Shown here one piece after another: positions 46,918-56,385 of a stretch of 64,000 bases of DNA; within the stretch, counting starts at the first letter, position 1; every line of letters begins with the position of its first letter. Source of the stretch: Cardiobacteriaceae bacterium TAE3-ERU3. GTDB taxonomy: Bacteria; Pseudomonadota; Gammaproteobacteria; Cardiobacteriales; Cardiobacteriaceae. Under the pieces are notes generated by a model that was not told the origin of the DNA, made no database searches, and saw nothing but the letters and a program-made list of their open reading frames with translations. The DNA is taken from the NCBI GenBank assembly GCA_019218315.1, contig JAHUUI010000001.1, positions 417,722-481,721 on the forward strand, given 5' to 3'. The translations under genes and the position numbers were made by a program.

Positions 46918-47556
46918 ATGGCTAACCTTATCGACAACCTCAACTGGCGGCATGCGGTCAAAGCCTATCTGCCGAACAAGAAAGTCGCACAAGCCGACAT
47001 CGACAAAATCGTTGAAGCCGCACGTCTTGCGCCCACTTCTTCGGGCCTGCAGCCGTTCAAAGTTATCGTGCTGGAAAATCAGGACATCAAGGAACAGCTC
47101 AGCAAAATCGCGCTTAACCCCGAATGTATGCGCGATTGCTCGCATGTATTAGTTTTTGCGGCATGGGACGATTACACCGCAGAGCGCATTGACACGATGT
47201 TCGACTACACCACCGACGAACGCAACCTGCCGCGTGGCCGCTTCAGCAGCTATACCGACATGATCAAAGGCATTTACCTCAACCGAACGGCAGAAGAAAA
47301 CTTTGAACATGCCGCCCGGCAAACCTACATTGCGCTAGGGTTAGCATTGGCACAAGCCGCCGAACTCAAAGTCGACACCACACCCGCTGAAGGCTTTGAC
47401 AACGCCAAACTCGACGACATCCTCAAGCTCGGCGAACACGGCTTAAAAAGCGTCTCGTTGCTTTACGTCGGCTACGCTGATGAGGAAAAAGACTGGATGA
47501 AGCCGATGAAAAAAGTCCGCCGCCCGACCGATGACTTTGTCATCAATATCAAATAA
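46918..47556 (+). CDS. NfsB-like nitroreductase
   Basis: The 212-residue FMN- and NAD(P)H-dependent nitroreductase begins ANLIDNLNWRHAVKAYLPNKKV. This has the RxxVKxF-type N-terminus, then APTSSGLQPFKVIVLEN (FMN contacts) and ARQTYIALGLALAQAAEL. The start at 46918 follows AGGAAA and is better than the ATG nine codons upstream. Quinones, nitroaromatics or flavins are possible substrates, and reduced flavin from such an enzyme could also feed the LLM monooxygenase. Confidence 0.9.
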   Translation: MANLIDNLNWRHAVKAYLPNKKVAQADIDKIVEAARLAPTSSGLQPFKVIVLENQDIKEQLSKIALNPECMRDCSHVLVFAAWDDYTAERIDTMFDYTTDERNLPRGRFSSYTDMIKGIYLNRTAEENFEHAARQTYIALGLALAQAAELKVDTTPAEGFDNAKLDDILKLGEHGLKSVSLLYVGYADEEKDWMKPMKKVRRPTDDFVINIK

Positions 47557-47570
47557 GAGTTAAGTAATAA

Positions 47571-47593
47571 AAAGGCTGCCATGTGCAGCCTTT
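47571..47593. terminator. Bidirectional terminator after nitroreductase
   Basis: AAAGGCTGC pairs with GCAGCCTTT (5-nt loop), with A-rich and T-rich flanks. It overlaps the end of the convergent small gene. Confidence 0.75.
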
Positions 47594-47918
47594 ATCGTAT
47601 GGATTGCCGCTGCATCTCTACTGGCTCGCACCACGTCAAATAATCAAAGCGGTTCAGTCCGGCGCACGCTTTGTCTTTCGGCGTATAGAGATAGGTGTCA
47701 GCAGCTTGTTCGGAAAAATAATAGTAGTTGCGGTGATCCTCGCCGTAACGCCAATACCCGCCAGAACCGCTATCAATCTGAGTCGGCTCGAAAGTGAAAA
47801 TACTACTGTTGCCGGGAATATAGTTTGTCGAATCGGTGAGCAGCAGCCACATATTGGAAAACACACGACTGCCAACTGCCCCTGATAACAGCAGCAAGAT
47901 GCCTGTCACAGCAAGCAT
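47592..47918 (-). CDS. Small exported protein of unknown function
   Basis: This protein of about 108 residues has a signal-like N-terminal helix, a Ser/Gly-rich middle, an aromatic stretch GGYWRYGEDHRNYYYFSE and two cysteines (KACAG, LTWCE) that could pair. The ATG at 47918 (or the TTG at 47924) is the start, without a clear ribosome-binding site. No family was recognised. The 297 nt to the next gene (47919-48215) show no further gene. Confidence 0.55.
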   Translation of the reverse strand: MLAVTGILLLLSGAVGSRVFSNMWLLLTDSTNYIPGNSSIFTFEPTQIDSGSGGYWRYGEDHRNYYYFSEQAADTYLYTPKDKACAGLNRFDYLTWCEPVEMQRQSIR

Positions 47919-48215
47919 TTTCAAGGGCGATATTTGTTCATAGGTTCAATGATCTTGGCATCAGGATTTGGCGTAGTCTAATTTCATGCGTCATATAAAT
48001 GCACCTTCAGCTCTGTGAAAAATACTTACTAATGGTCAGGCCGCCAATCCGTACAACCCTCATTGATCATACCGCCTCCGGCAAGGATTTTGGTGCATCA
48101 CCAATGCAGCAAACAACCTTGGCATATCGGGCGAACTATAAGATAACAAAACAGCTTCCACGCAATGGGAGCCGTTTTGCTATGCTGTGCGCATTCATTT
48201 TCATCAGGTATAACC

Positions 48216-49124
48216 ATGAACAACGATTCAGACAACACCAAAGCCCGCCTTGAGCAAGCCTCGCAGTTTTACCAGAAAGACGACTACGCAGCAGCATACG
48301 ACCTATGGCAACCACTGGCTGAACAAGGCAATGCACAGGCGCAGTGCAATCTTGGTTCACTGTACGCACAAGGTGCGGGCGTGAAGCAAGACTTTGCTTT
48401 GGCAAAGCAGTATTGGATGCAGGCTGCCGAGCAAAACATCGCACACGCACAATACTGCCTCGCACTATTGCACGAACACGGCTGGGGCACTGCCCCCGAT
48501 GCAGCCAATGCACGGCAATACTACGAACAGGCGGCACAAAATGGCCATCCTGATGCGCAATACAATCTTGCTGTTATTTACGATGAAACCGGTGACCTAA
48601 GTGAAGCACGCAAGTGGTACGAACTTGCCGCTGAACAAGGTCATCCTGATGCACAATTCAACCTTGCACTACTTTATGACAACGGTGAAAGCGTCGAGCG
48701 CGACAGCAGTAAAGCACGAGATTATTACGAACAAGCTGCGCAGCAAGGGCATGCGGACGCACAAAATAGCCTTGGCTGGCTTTATTACCACGGCGACGGT
48801 ATTGAGCAGGATTACGGCAAAGCCTACGAATGGTACGGCAAAGCCGCGGCACAAAATGATGCCGATGCACTGTGTAACCTCGGCAATCTTTATCTGCACG
48901 GCGAGGGCGTTGACAAGGATGAAGCCAAGGCTTGCGAGTATTTTGAAAAAGCTGCTGAACAAGGCCATGCCGGTGCGCAATACAATCTTGGCTGCTGCTA
49001 TTTGCAGGGTGTGGGCGTATCGCGCAACGATAACCGTGCGAAAAAATGGTTCAAACTCGCTGCCGCACAAGGCGATGAGGACGCGAAACATAATCTGGCC
49101 TTGATGAAAAAAGCCAAGCGCTAG
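48216..49124 (+). CDS. Cytoplasmic Sel1-repeat protein
   Basis: The 302-residue protein is built almost wholly from about seven 36-residue Sel1 repeats. Their unit is A..YYEQAAQNGHPDAQYNLA, with variations such as LLYDNGESVERD. It has no signal peptide from the preferred start at 48216 (AGGT upstream). A longer frame from 48165 lacks support. Sel1 proteins are adaptors for other proteins; the partner is unknown. It is followed by convergent puuR. Confidence 0.88.
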   Translation: MNNDSDNTKARLEQASQFYQKDDYAAAYDLWQPLAEQGNAQAQCNLGSLYAQGAGVKQDFALAKQYWMQAAEQNIAHAQYCLALLHEHGWGTAPDAANARQYYEQAAQNGHPDAQYNLAVIYDETGDLSEARKWYELAAEQGHPDAQFNLALLYDNGESVERDSSKARDYYEQAAQQGHADAQNSLGWLYYHGDGIEQDYGKAYEWYGKAAAQNDADALCNLGNLYLHGEGVDKDEAKACEYFEKAAEQGHAGAQYNLGCCYLQGVGVSRNDNRAKKWFKLAAAQGDEDAKHNLALMKKAKR

Positions 49125-49172
49125 AATCCGGGCTTTTAACCAAATACATTTATGTAGCCAGCCTAACCAACT

Positions 49173-49733
49173 TCAATAGGTTGTCGGGGTATGGGCGCTG
49201 ATGATGCGGCAAATGCCATCGTGGTCGTTGATAAAGGTGTGCGGAATAGAGGTATCGATAACGTAGCTGTCGCCAGCTTCAAGGTGATAGGTGTCTGTGC
49301 CGAGGCGAATGGTGATTTTCCCACTGATGACCGTGCCTGCTTCTTCGCCTTCGTGGCTAATTTGCTCTTCTGTCTGCGTATGTGGTTGGTATTCCTCAAG
49401 CATGAAGCCGAGGCGACGGTTAGGCTGGTGGTTATGCACAAGGCGGAAGGCGACTTGTTCATCACCGATGTTAACCAGCTCATGTGGCTTGACCACAACT
49501 TGCGTTTTTTTTGGCGGATGCAGGTTTGTAAAAAAATCAGCGAGATCAGTATCCAGCTCGTTCAGGATGGCTGCAAGGGTATTGATTGACGGGCTGACTT
49601 TGCCGTGCTCAATCGAGCTGATCGCGGTATTGGTCAGTCCGGCAAGTTGTGCAAGCCTACGCTGAGAGAAGCCTTTTGCAAGGCGCAACTCGCTGATCTT
49701 GTTTCCAATAATGATATTTGATGGTTCACTCAT
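49173..49733 (-). CDS. puuR: PuuR-like repressor (HTH-cupin)
   Basis: The 186-residue protein has an N-terminal XRE helix-turn-helix (about 10-65; FSQRRLAQLAGLTNTAISSI) and a C-terminal cupin domain (EEAGTVISGKITIRLG, IPHTFIND). PuuR represses the putrescine utilisation genes and is released by putrescine. It overlaps the end of puuD by 8 nt in one unit. Confidence 0.93.
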   Translation of the reverse strand: MSEPSNIIIGNKISELRLAKGFSQRRLAQLAGLTNTAISSIEHGKVSPSINTLAAILNELDTDLADFFTNLHPPKKTQVVVKPHELVNIGDEQVAFRLVHNHQPNRRLGFMLEEYQPHTQTEEQISHEGEEAGTVISGKITIRLGTDTYHLEAGDSYVIDTSIPHTFINDHDGICRIISAHTPTTY

Positions 49734-50463
49734 ATGCTTGCCGGGCGTGCTGAATTAATTTACGGAACAAGAATACCGATAGCGGGTTGTGAATGCTGCG
49801 GTATTCCGGGTGCCATTGCACACCGAGGATGAACGGGTGTTCGCGATGGCTAATGGCTTCAATCAACCCATCATCGGCAATTGCCTCAATGCGCAAGGGC
49901 GGGGCAAGATCACGAACAGCCTGATTATGCAGTGAATTAACGCGGAAACTGCTTTGCCCAAAATCGGCAAGGTGCCCATCGGGATTGATGTCGATGCTGT
50001 GAATGTCGTCGTAGGGATGGCCTTGCCCAATACGATCAGACTCGCTGTGTGAGGCGGTAAAAGCGGGATTGGTGCGAAAGTCAGGATACAACGTGCCGCC
50101 AAAAAAGACGTTGATTTCCTGCATGCCGCGGCAAACGCCAAACAAAGGCTTGCCATGCGTCATGCAGTGTTCGAGAAGGGCGAAGCTCAGATTGTCGCGT
50201 GATAAATCGGTCTTGGGTTCATGGTGGGTCGCGCCATAGCGGTGCGGCGCAACGTTGCTATAGCTGCCGGTGAGTAATACGCCATCAAGCAGGCCAAAAA
50301 CATGCTGACAGTCCTGCGTGTCATTCAATGCCGATGGCAATAAGATCGGCAGGCCGCCTTGTGCTGTGATGCTATCGATGTACTTATTGTGTACGGCTTG
50401 CCCAGGCTGACCTTCGATATCCTTGGCACAGCAAATAATGCCGATGACGGGTTGGTGATTCAT
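49726..50463 (-). CDS. puuD: Gamma-glutamyl-GABA hydrolase
   Basis: The 245-residue class-I glutamine-amidotransferase-like hydrolase frees GABA from gamma-glutamyl-GABA. The nucleophile is Cys111 in LFGVCRGMQEINV, and the catalytic His-x-Glu is in GVQWHPEYRS. It is divergent from puuA; puuR follows. Confidence 0.94.
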   Translation of the reverse strand: MNHQPVIGIICCAKDIEGQPGQAVHNKYIDSITAQGGLPILLPSALNDTQDCQHVFGLLDGVLLTGSYSNVAPHRYGATHHEPKTDLSRDNLSFALLEHCMTHGKPLFGVCRGMQEINVFFGGTLYPDFRTNPAFTASHSESDRIGQGHPYDDIHSIDINPDGHLADFGQSSFRVNSLHNQAVRDLAPPLRIEAIADDGLIEAISHREHPFILGVQWHPEYRSIHNPLSVFLFRKLIQHARQAYE

Positions 50464-50600
50464 GGTTATTCAGCTTAGTTAGTTTGTGTAAAAAAAGTAA
50501 CATATTGCCCTGTGCGTGTCATTTATTTTTCACCTCTGCGCAATAAGACAATCATTAAATTCCTCGCTATATCTATATGATGACCTATTAAAACAGAAAT

Positions 50601-50649
50601 AATGTTAATGATTACTGACATATTGACATAAATAAGTGACAAATGTTAA
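50601..50649. promoter_or_regulatory. Repeat-rich control region between puuD and puuA
   Basis: The 217-nt divergent gap holds AATGTTAA twice (50601 and 50642, 41 bp apart) and TGACA three times (50616, 50624, 50637). These are likely operator half-sites, with PuuR the obvious candidate. The match to the E. coli PuuR site is only partial. Confidence 0.4.
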
Positions 50650-50680
50650 CGTGCGTCAACTATTTTAAACTGGATCAATC

Positions 50681-52003
50681 ATGACGAGAGAGCGTAAACC
50701 TGCGGCGTTATACGTCGCGGCATGCGATTTAAACGGAGTGTGGCGCGGCAAGCGGTTAGCAATGTCGCAGTTGGAAAAGGCGCAGGGCGGTGAAGTGCGT
50801 TTGCCATTGTCAATATTGAGCGTCGATATTTGGGGCGGCGACGTAGTTGCCAATGCATTGGCAGATGGCGATGCGGATGGCCTCACCCAACCAACTGGCC
50901 GCGGCCTACTGCCAATCCTTGCGACCCAGCATCCGTCACGCTTGCTGCCGGTATGGTTGTATCGTGAGGAAGGCGGCGCGTATAGCGCAGATCCGCGCCA
51001 GGCATTGGCACGAATCGTCGAGGACTTTCACGCCGAGGGGCTTACCCCTGTGATCGCAACTGAGCTGGAATTTTATCTGGTCGAAAGCCACCCTAATCAA
51101 TTACCTATTCCTCCGGTTAATCCGCACAATGGCCAACGCTTAATCAAGACGGATGTATTGTCGATTAGCGAATTATGCGCATTTGACGGCTTTCTTGATG
51201 AAGTCTATGCGCAATGCGAAGCGATGGATATTCCCGCTGATTCAGCCATTGCCGAGAATGGCTGCGGGCAATTTGAAATCAACTTGCTGCATTGCGATGA
51301 TCCACTCAAAGCAGCTGATGATGCGCTGCTGTTCAAATACATCGTCAAAGCAGCGGCAAAGCGCCACGGCTTTACGGCGACCTTTATGGCCAAACCATTT
51401 GCCGAGCAGTCGGGCAGTGGCTTCCATATTCATTGCAGCGTGCTTGATAAAGACGGCAATAATATCTTTGATGATGGCAGCGATGAAGGCACTGATGCTT
51501 TGCGCCACGCAGTCGCAGGGCTGATCGACAGCATGGACGATTGCATGCTGGTGTTTGCGCCACATTTCAATTCCTATCGCCGCCTGATGCCGGGCACACA
51601 TGCACCAATTGCCGCAACTTGGGGCTATGAAAACCGCACTACGGCTGTGCGCATCCCCGGTGGCAGCCCGAAAGCACGGCGTATTGAGCACCGCGTAGCT
51701 GGCGCAGATGCCAACCCGTATCTGGTCTGTGCCGCCGTGCTTGGCGGCATGCTACGTGGCTTGCGTCACAAATCTGAGCCACCACTCGCAGTTGACGGCT
51801 GCGCTTATGATGACGATGAAGTCGCCTATTTACCGACGACGTGGCAGGCCGCCGCGGATGCGTTCGAATACAGCGATGTCGCGCGCGATATTTTCTCACC
51901 GCTACTGGTAGATCTGTACGCTGCGGTCAAGCGTCAGGAAATGACCCATTTCAGCCACCAGATCAGCCAATTTGAATACGATACTTATTTGGAGGACGCC
52001 TGA
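50681..52003 (+). CDS. puuA: Gamma-glutamylputrescine synthetase
   Basis: The 440-residue glutamine-synthetase-fold ligase joins glutamate to putrescine with ATP. Conserved GS segments are VIATELEFYLVE, AENGCGQFEINLLH, FMAKPFAEQSGSGFHIH and NRTTAVRIPGGSPKARRIEHR. Full length for PuuA. The first gene of the puuA-puuB unit. Confidence 0.93.
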   Translation: MTRERKPAALYVAACDLNGVWRGKRLAMSQLEKAQGGEVRLPLSILSVDIWGGDVVANALADGDADGLTQPTGRGLLPILATQHPSRLLPVWLYREEGGAYSADPRQALARIVEDFHAEGLTPVIATELEFYLVESHPNQLPIPPVNPHNGQRLIKTDVLSISELCAFDGFLDEVYAQCEAMDIPADSAIAENGCGQFEINLLHCDDPLKAADDALLFKYIVKAAAKRHGFTATFMAKPFAEQSGSGFHIHCSVLDKDGNNIFDDGSDEGTDALRHAVAGLIDSMDDCMLVFAPHFNSYRRLMPGTHAPIAATWGYENRTTAVRIPGGSPKARRIEHRVAGADANPYLVCAAVLGGMLRGLRHKSEPPLAVDGCAYDDDEVAYLPTTWQAAADAFEYSDVARDIFSPLLVDLYAAVKRQEMTHFSHQISQFEYDTYLEDA

Positions 52004-53319
52004 TGAGCGAGCCAAAGCACAACATTGAACACTATTGCCCAACTGGCCAATACCCAGGTAGTTATTATGCAGCGAGCCGCAATGCAGCGCCTGAGCGACC
52101 AAAACTACAAAGCGCGGTCGAGAGCGAAATATGCATCATTGGCGGCGGCTTTAGTGGCTTATCCGCCGGCCTGCATTTAGCCGAGCGCGGCCATCAAGTG
52201 ACCTTGCTGGAAGGCGCGCGCATTGGCTGGGGCGCATCAGGGCGCAATGGCGGGCAAATCGTCAATGGACTGAATGCCAGCCTCGATGTGATCAAGAAGC
52301 GCTATGGTCAGGATACCGCCAATTTCGTCGGCGGGTTGGTCACGCGCGGCAACAAGATCATTCGCCGCTTGATTGCTGACCACAGTATCGACTGTGATCT
52401 CAAGGAAAAGAACATTTTTGCCGCGTTTAATCAGGGGCAAATGAAGGCGCTACAAGAGAAAAAAGCACTGTGGGAAAGCCACGGCATGCATGATCATGAG
52501 ATGCTCGATAAGGATGCCATCCGTGAGTATGTCAAGACCGACGCATACGCAGGCGGCATGATCGACCATTCCGGCGGCCACATTCATCCGCTGAACCTTG
52601 CCCTTGGCGAAGCAGCAGCAATCGAAAAGCTTGGCGGCAAGATTTACGAAGAAACGCTGGTAGTGAAGGTTGAGCCATTTGCTGACCATGTGCTGGTGCA
52701 CACCGAAGAAGGTAGCGTTAAATGTGAGCGTGTACTGATTTGCGGTAACGCTTATCTCAATAAAGTTGTTCCTGAGCTGACTGACCGCGTCATGCCGGTA
52801 TCAACGCAGATTATCGCCACTGAACCACTGGGCGAACTTGGTGAAGCATTGTTGCCAAGCGATGTTTGCGTAGAGGACGTGCGCTATATTCTCGATTATT
52901 ACCGCCTGTCTGCTGACAAGCGCATGCTGTTCGGTGGCGGCACGGTATACGGTGGGCAAGATCCATCCGACATCGTCGCCAAAATCCGCCCTAATATGCT
53001 CAAAATTTTCCCCGAACTGGCTGATGCCAAAATTGACTACGCGTGGAGTGGCAACTTTGCCCTGTCGTTCTCGCGTGTGCCGCAAATGGGCGCATTGCAC
53101 GAACGTATGCTCTATGCCCACGGCTACAGTGGCCACGGCGTGACTGGATCACATTTATTTGGACAAATTCTAGCCGATGCCATCGACGGCAAACGCGATG
53201 AGTTTGACCGCTTTGCGGCAATACCGTGGATACCGTTCCCCGGAGGACGGGCGTTCCGTGTACCGTACTCAGTGGTCGGCTCATGGTGGTACGGCTTGCG
53301 TGACCGGCTTGGCTGGTAA
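52003..53319 (+). CDS. puuB: Gamma-glutamylputrescine oxidase
   Basis: The 438-residue FAD oxidase of the DAO family has the dinucleotide motif ICIIGGGFSGLSAGLHLAER. It also has GARIGWGASGRNGGQIVNG and the C-terminal YAHGYSGHGVTGSHLFG. It oxidises gamma-glutamylputrescine to the aldehyde. It shares one base with the puuA stop. The next enzymes, PuuC dehydrogenase and PuuE transaminase, are not in this window. Confidence 0.94.
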   Translation: MSEPKHNIEHYCPTGQYPGSYYAASRNAAPERPKLQSAVESEICIIGGGFSGLSAGLHLAERGHQVTLLEGARIGWGASGRNGGQIVNGLNASLDVIKKRYGQDTANFVGGLVTRGNKIIRRLIADHSIDCDLKEKNIFAAFNQGQMKALQEKKALWESHGMHDHEMLDKDAIREYVKTDAYAGGMIDHSGGHIHPLNLALGEAAAIEKLGGKIYEETLVVKVEPFADHVLVHTEEGSVKCERVLICGNAYLNKVVPELTDRVMPVSTQIIATEPLGELGEALLPSDVCVEDVRYILDYYRLSADKRMLFGGGTVYGGQDPSDIVAKIRPNMLKIFPELADAKIDYAWSGNFALSFSRVPQMGALHERMLYAHGYSGHGVTGSHLFGQILADAIDGKRDEFDRFAAIPWIPFPGGRAFRVPYSVVGSWWYGLRDRLGW

Positions 53320-53482
53320 GCCTGTGCCCGCACATCTTGTCGTCATTTGTATTAACCACAACAACAGCTCAATCAATACAACAGATTGAGCACTCTTTTT
53401 GATGATCTTGAGGCTAACAATACCGCCGCTTTTTGCGGCATAACACCCCCAAAGCAATACAGCTTACAGAGGAGACTACCTT

Positions 53483-54976
53483 ATGACGACCACCATCAGC
53501 GATGCCGTAGGCGCTAAATATCAGCGGCGGCGTATGTTTGCCGGTTTACTGCTGTGTATCGGCGTATATGTCGGCTTTTCCTGGCTATCAACGCACCACG
53601 AACCGGGCAGCGACTGGGGCTGGTATTCCCTGCTGCCAACCCTGCTCGTCATCATTACCGCAATTATTTCAAGGCGGCCATTTGAATCTATGATTGCCGG
53701 TGGCGTAGCCGGATTGGTCATGCTCGATCCGGGCAACCTGATTTCACCCTTTGCAGAAAATATTTCCAGCATTGTCGGCAATGAGACCATCGTGTGGGTG
53801 GTGCTGGTATGCGGCTTGATGGGTGGCTTTATCCGCCTACTTGAAATCAGCGGCTGCCTCGATGGATTCAGCGGCTGGATGCAGAATTTGATCAAAAGCC
53901 GCCGTCAGTCAATGATTGCAACGTTCTTTATCGGCGTTGCGGTATTCATCGACGACTACCTCAACTGCCTTGCAGTATCGTCTTCCGTGAAAAAGCTCAC
54001 TGACCATTACCACGTCTCGCGCGAGAAGCTTGCTTACATCGTCGATTCTACCGCTGCGCCGATGTGTATCATCGTGCCAATCTCAACATGGGCGGTGTAC
54101 TTCTCTGGTCTGCTCGAAGAAAACGGCATGGCTGAAAAAGATCACGGCATGCTGCTCTACATCCAGTCGATCCCGTTTATGGCGTATGCGTGGGTGTGTT
54201 TGCTGCTGGTATTTCTGGTCATCATAGGTGTAGTCGGTGATTACGGCCCCATGAAAAAAGCCGAAGCACGTGCAAAAGCCGGTCAGCCAGTACCACCGGA
54301 AAGCATTGGTGAAGGCTTGAGTGCTGATACGCGTGCACGCCGCAAGGTCAGCTTCCGCGTCAATATGTTCAACTTCGTTTTCCCAATGGTGCTACTGGTC
54401 GCATCAACGGTGTACTACGATATTGATTTGCTGCAAGGCGTTATCCTTACTTGTGCGGTTACCGTTGTATTGTTCTACGTGCAAGGCTTGCTCGGCTTTG
54501 AAGAGCAGGTTGAGGCGATATTTGATGGTTTCAAGATCATGCTCTATCCACTCGCTGCGGTCATTGCCGGCTTCTTCATCAAGAACATCAATGACCAGCT
54601 CGGCATGACTGAGTACGTCGTCAACAGCTTGATTCCGTATATGAACAACGTCACCTTCCCTGCGATCATTTTCGCATCAATGGCGTTGATCGTATTCTCA
54701 ACCGGCTCAAGCTGGGGCGTATTCGTGATTTCGATCCCGTTGGTCGTACCAATCGCGCACGAACTCGGCACGCATTTACCATTGGTTGCGGGTGCTCTAC
54801 TCTCAGCCTCAGCATTCGGTAGCCATGCCTGCTTCTTCAGTGACTCATCGCTGCTCGCAGCCAAAGGCTCTGGGTGCTCGCCAATGGCGCACGCCTTCAG
54901 CCAATTTCCGTACGCGGTGATTGGTGCAGTCGTGACGATTTTGGTCTTCCTTGGCTTGGGCTATATGTACGCCTAA
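53483..54976 (+). CDS. NhaC-family Na+/H+ antiporter
   Basis: The 497-residue polytopic protein has about 12 helices and NhaC-superfamily features: AVFIDDYLNCLAVSSSVKKL, STAAPMCIIVPISTWAVYF and, near the end, GSHACFFSDSSLLAAKGSGC. GAGGAG lies upstream. It follows puuAB on the same strand after 163 nt and ends at a strong terminator. NhaC relatives include organic-substrate exchangers, so transport of putrescine or a related cation in place of PuuP is a reasonable inference. Simple Na+/H+ exchange is the default. Confidence 0.85.
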   Translation: MTTTISDAVGAKYQRRRMFAGLLLCIGVYVGFSWLSTHHEPGSDWGWYSLLPTLLVIITAIISRRPFESMIAGGVAGLVMLDPGNLISPFAENISSIVGNETIVWVVLVCGLMGGFIRLLEISGCLDGFSGWMQNLIKSRRQSMIATFFIGVAVFIDDYLNCLAVSSSVKKLTDHYHVSREKLAYIVDSTAAPMCIIVPISTWAVYFSGLLEENGMAEKDHGMLLYIQSIPFMAYAWVCLLLVFLVIIGVVGDYGPMKKAEARAKAGQPVPPESIGEGLSADTRARRKVSFRVNMFNFVFPMVLLVASTVYYDIDLLQGVILTCAVTVVLFYVQGLLGFEEQVEAIFDGFKIMLYPLAAVIAGFFIKNINDQLGMTEYVVNSLIPYMNNVTFPAIIFASMALIVFSTGSSWGVFVISIPLVVPIAHELGTHLPLVAGALLSASAFGSHACFFSDSSLLAAKGSGCSPMAHAFSQFPYAVIGAVVTILVFLGLGYMYA

Positions 54977-54986
54977 TCCATCAATC

Positions 54987-55025
54987 AAAAAGCCCCACCA
55001 AGCAAACAACTTGGTGGGGCTTTTT
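54987..55025. terminator. Bidirectional terminator
   Basis: A perfect 16-bp stem AAAAAGCCCCACCAAG with its complement and a 7-nt loop gives T-tracts on both strands, serving the convergent NhaC and ArsB/NhaD genes. Confidence 0.93.
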
Positions 55026-55042
55026 ATTTGTCAGCGTGGATG

Positions 55043-56377
55043 TTAGAAGTAACGCAACCACAAATAAACATGCGCAAGCGCAACGGTGATGATCATTAAT
55101 GGGAATGCCCATTTGGCAAACTGCACCATGCCGATTGGCTGCTTGGCTTTTTCAGCAAAAGCAGCAACGGTCAAGTTGGCGCTGGCACCGATCAGGGTAC
55201 CGTTACCACCAAGACACGCACCGAGTGCAAGCGCCCACCAGACCGGATCAAACTGGTCAGGGCCGACATGGGTTGAGGCTGTTTCAAGCAATGGGATCAT
55301 GGTCGCAACAAACGGAATGTTGTCGAGGAATGACGATAGGATTGCCGATACCCACAATACGGAAAAGGCCATTTTTTGTGGATCACCATCAGTCGCAGCA
55401 ATCAGCTTTTGTCCCATAACGCTGAGCAAACCAGAGTGCTCAACAGCGCCAACGATCATGAACAAACCGAGGAAAAAGAAAATGGTGATCCACTCAACCT
55501 CTGCAAAGGTGTGGTGGACGTCTTCACTTTGTTTCTCAGCTGGCTTATGACCATAGGCAATCAGCATCAGTAATGCTGCTCCCGAAAGGGCGACCGTGCC
55601 CGGCTCAATATGCAGGCTATGACCAACAAAGAAGCCAAGCAGAACGAGCGAGAAAACCACCGCACATTTTTTCAGCAGCTTAACGTCAGTTATCGCATCA
55701 TTTTCATCAAAGCGCATGATACGTGCACGCGCCTTCAGGCAAGCACTCAAGCTCTTGCGGAACGACAACCAAAAAATGGCGAGTACAACGAGCATGATGA
55801 TGATCGCAATCGGCGCCATATGTATGAGGAAGTCCATAAAAGTCAGGTGTGTGGCAGAGCCAATAATGATATTTGGTGGGTCACCAATCATGGTTGCCGT
55901 GCCACCAACATTCGAGGCGATGATGCTGGCAAACAGATACGGAAATGCTTTGACGCCAAGCTGCTCCGTAATCAGTAGGGTAACCGGCGTGATCAGCAAA
56001 ACGGTGGTGACGTTATCGAGCAGTGCCGAAAAAATAGCCGTAATCGCGCAAAGCATGACCAATATCCCAACTGGATTAGCACGAACCGTCTTGGCTGATT
56101 TGATCGCCACATATTGGAATACACCGGTCTTGGCTGTGATATTGACCAGCATCATCATACCGATCAGGAGGAATATGGTGTTGAAGTCGATACTGTCTAC
56201 AGCTTGCGTCTGGTTGAGTAGGCCGCAGTAAATCATCAAGAATGCGCCGAGCAGCGCAATGACAGCACGGTTTATCTTTTCTGTGATGAGGACAATATAA
56301 ACGACAATAAGTATTGCGGCTGAGAGCCACATGGGGTTAAGGCCAAAAATGGCGCTATGAGAAAGTTCGCTGTGCAT
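55043..56377 (-). CDS. ArsB/NhaD-superfamily ion permease
   Basis: The 444-residue protein has 11-12 helices. The two inverted-repeat hairpins read SNVGGTATMIGDPPNIIIGSA and ALGACLGGNGTLIGASANL, with DNVTTVLL and DNIPFVATMIP as the matching Asp-Asn segments. This is the pattern of the ArsB/NhaD/P-protein group, which moves Na+, arsenite or carboxylates. No ars genes are near. It lies 8 nt after the CBS gene, so a CBS-controlled permease is likely. Confidence 0.88.
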   Translation of the reverse strand: MHSELSHSAIFGLNPMWLSAAILIVVYIVLITEKINRAVIALLGAFLMIYCGLLNQTQAVDSIDFNTIFLLIGMMMLVNITAKTGVFQYVAIKSAKTVRANPVGILVMLCAITAIFSALLDNVTTVLLITPVTLLITEQLGVKAFPYLFASIIASNVGGTATMIGDPPNIIIGSATHLTFMDFLIHMAPIAIIIMLVVLAIFWLSFRKSLSACLKARARIMRFDENDAITDVKLLKKCAVVFSLVLLGFFVGHSLHIEPGTVALSGAALLMLIAYGHKPAEKQSEDVHHTFAEVEWITIFFFLGLFMIVGAVEHSGLLSVMGQKLIAATDGDPQKMAFSVLWVSAILSSFLDNIPFVATMIPLLETASTHVGPDQFDPVWWALALGACLGGNGTLIGASANLTVAAFAEKAKQPIGMVQFAKWAFPLMIITVALAHVYLWLRYF

Positions 56378-56385
56378 GGGGAATC

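Noticed and set aside
48216..49124. Tandem DNA repeats of about 108 bp
   Set aside because: Explained by Sel1 protein repeats.
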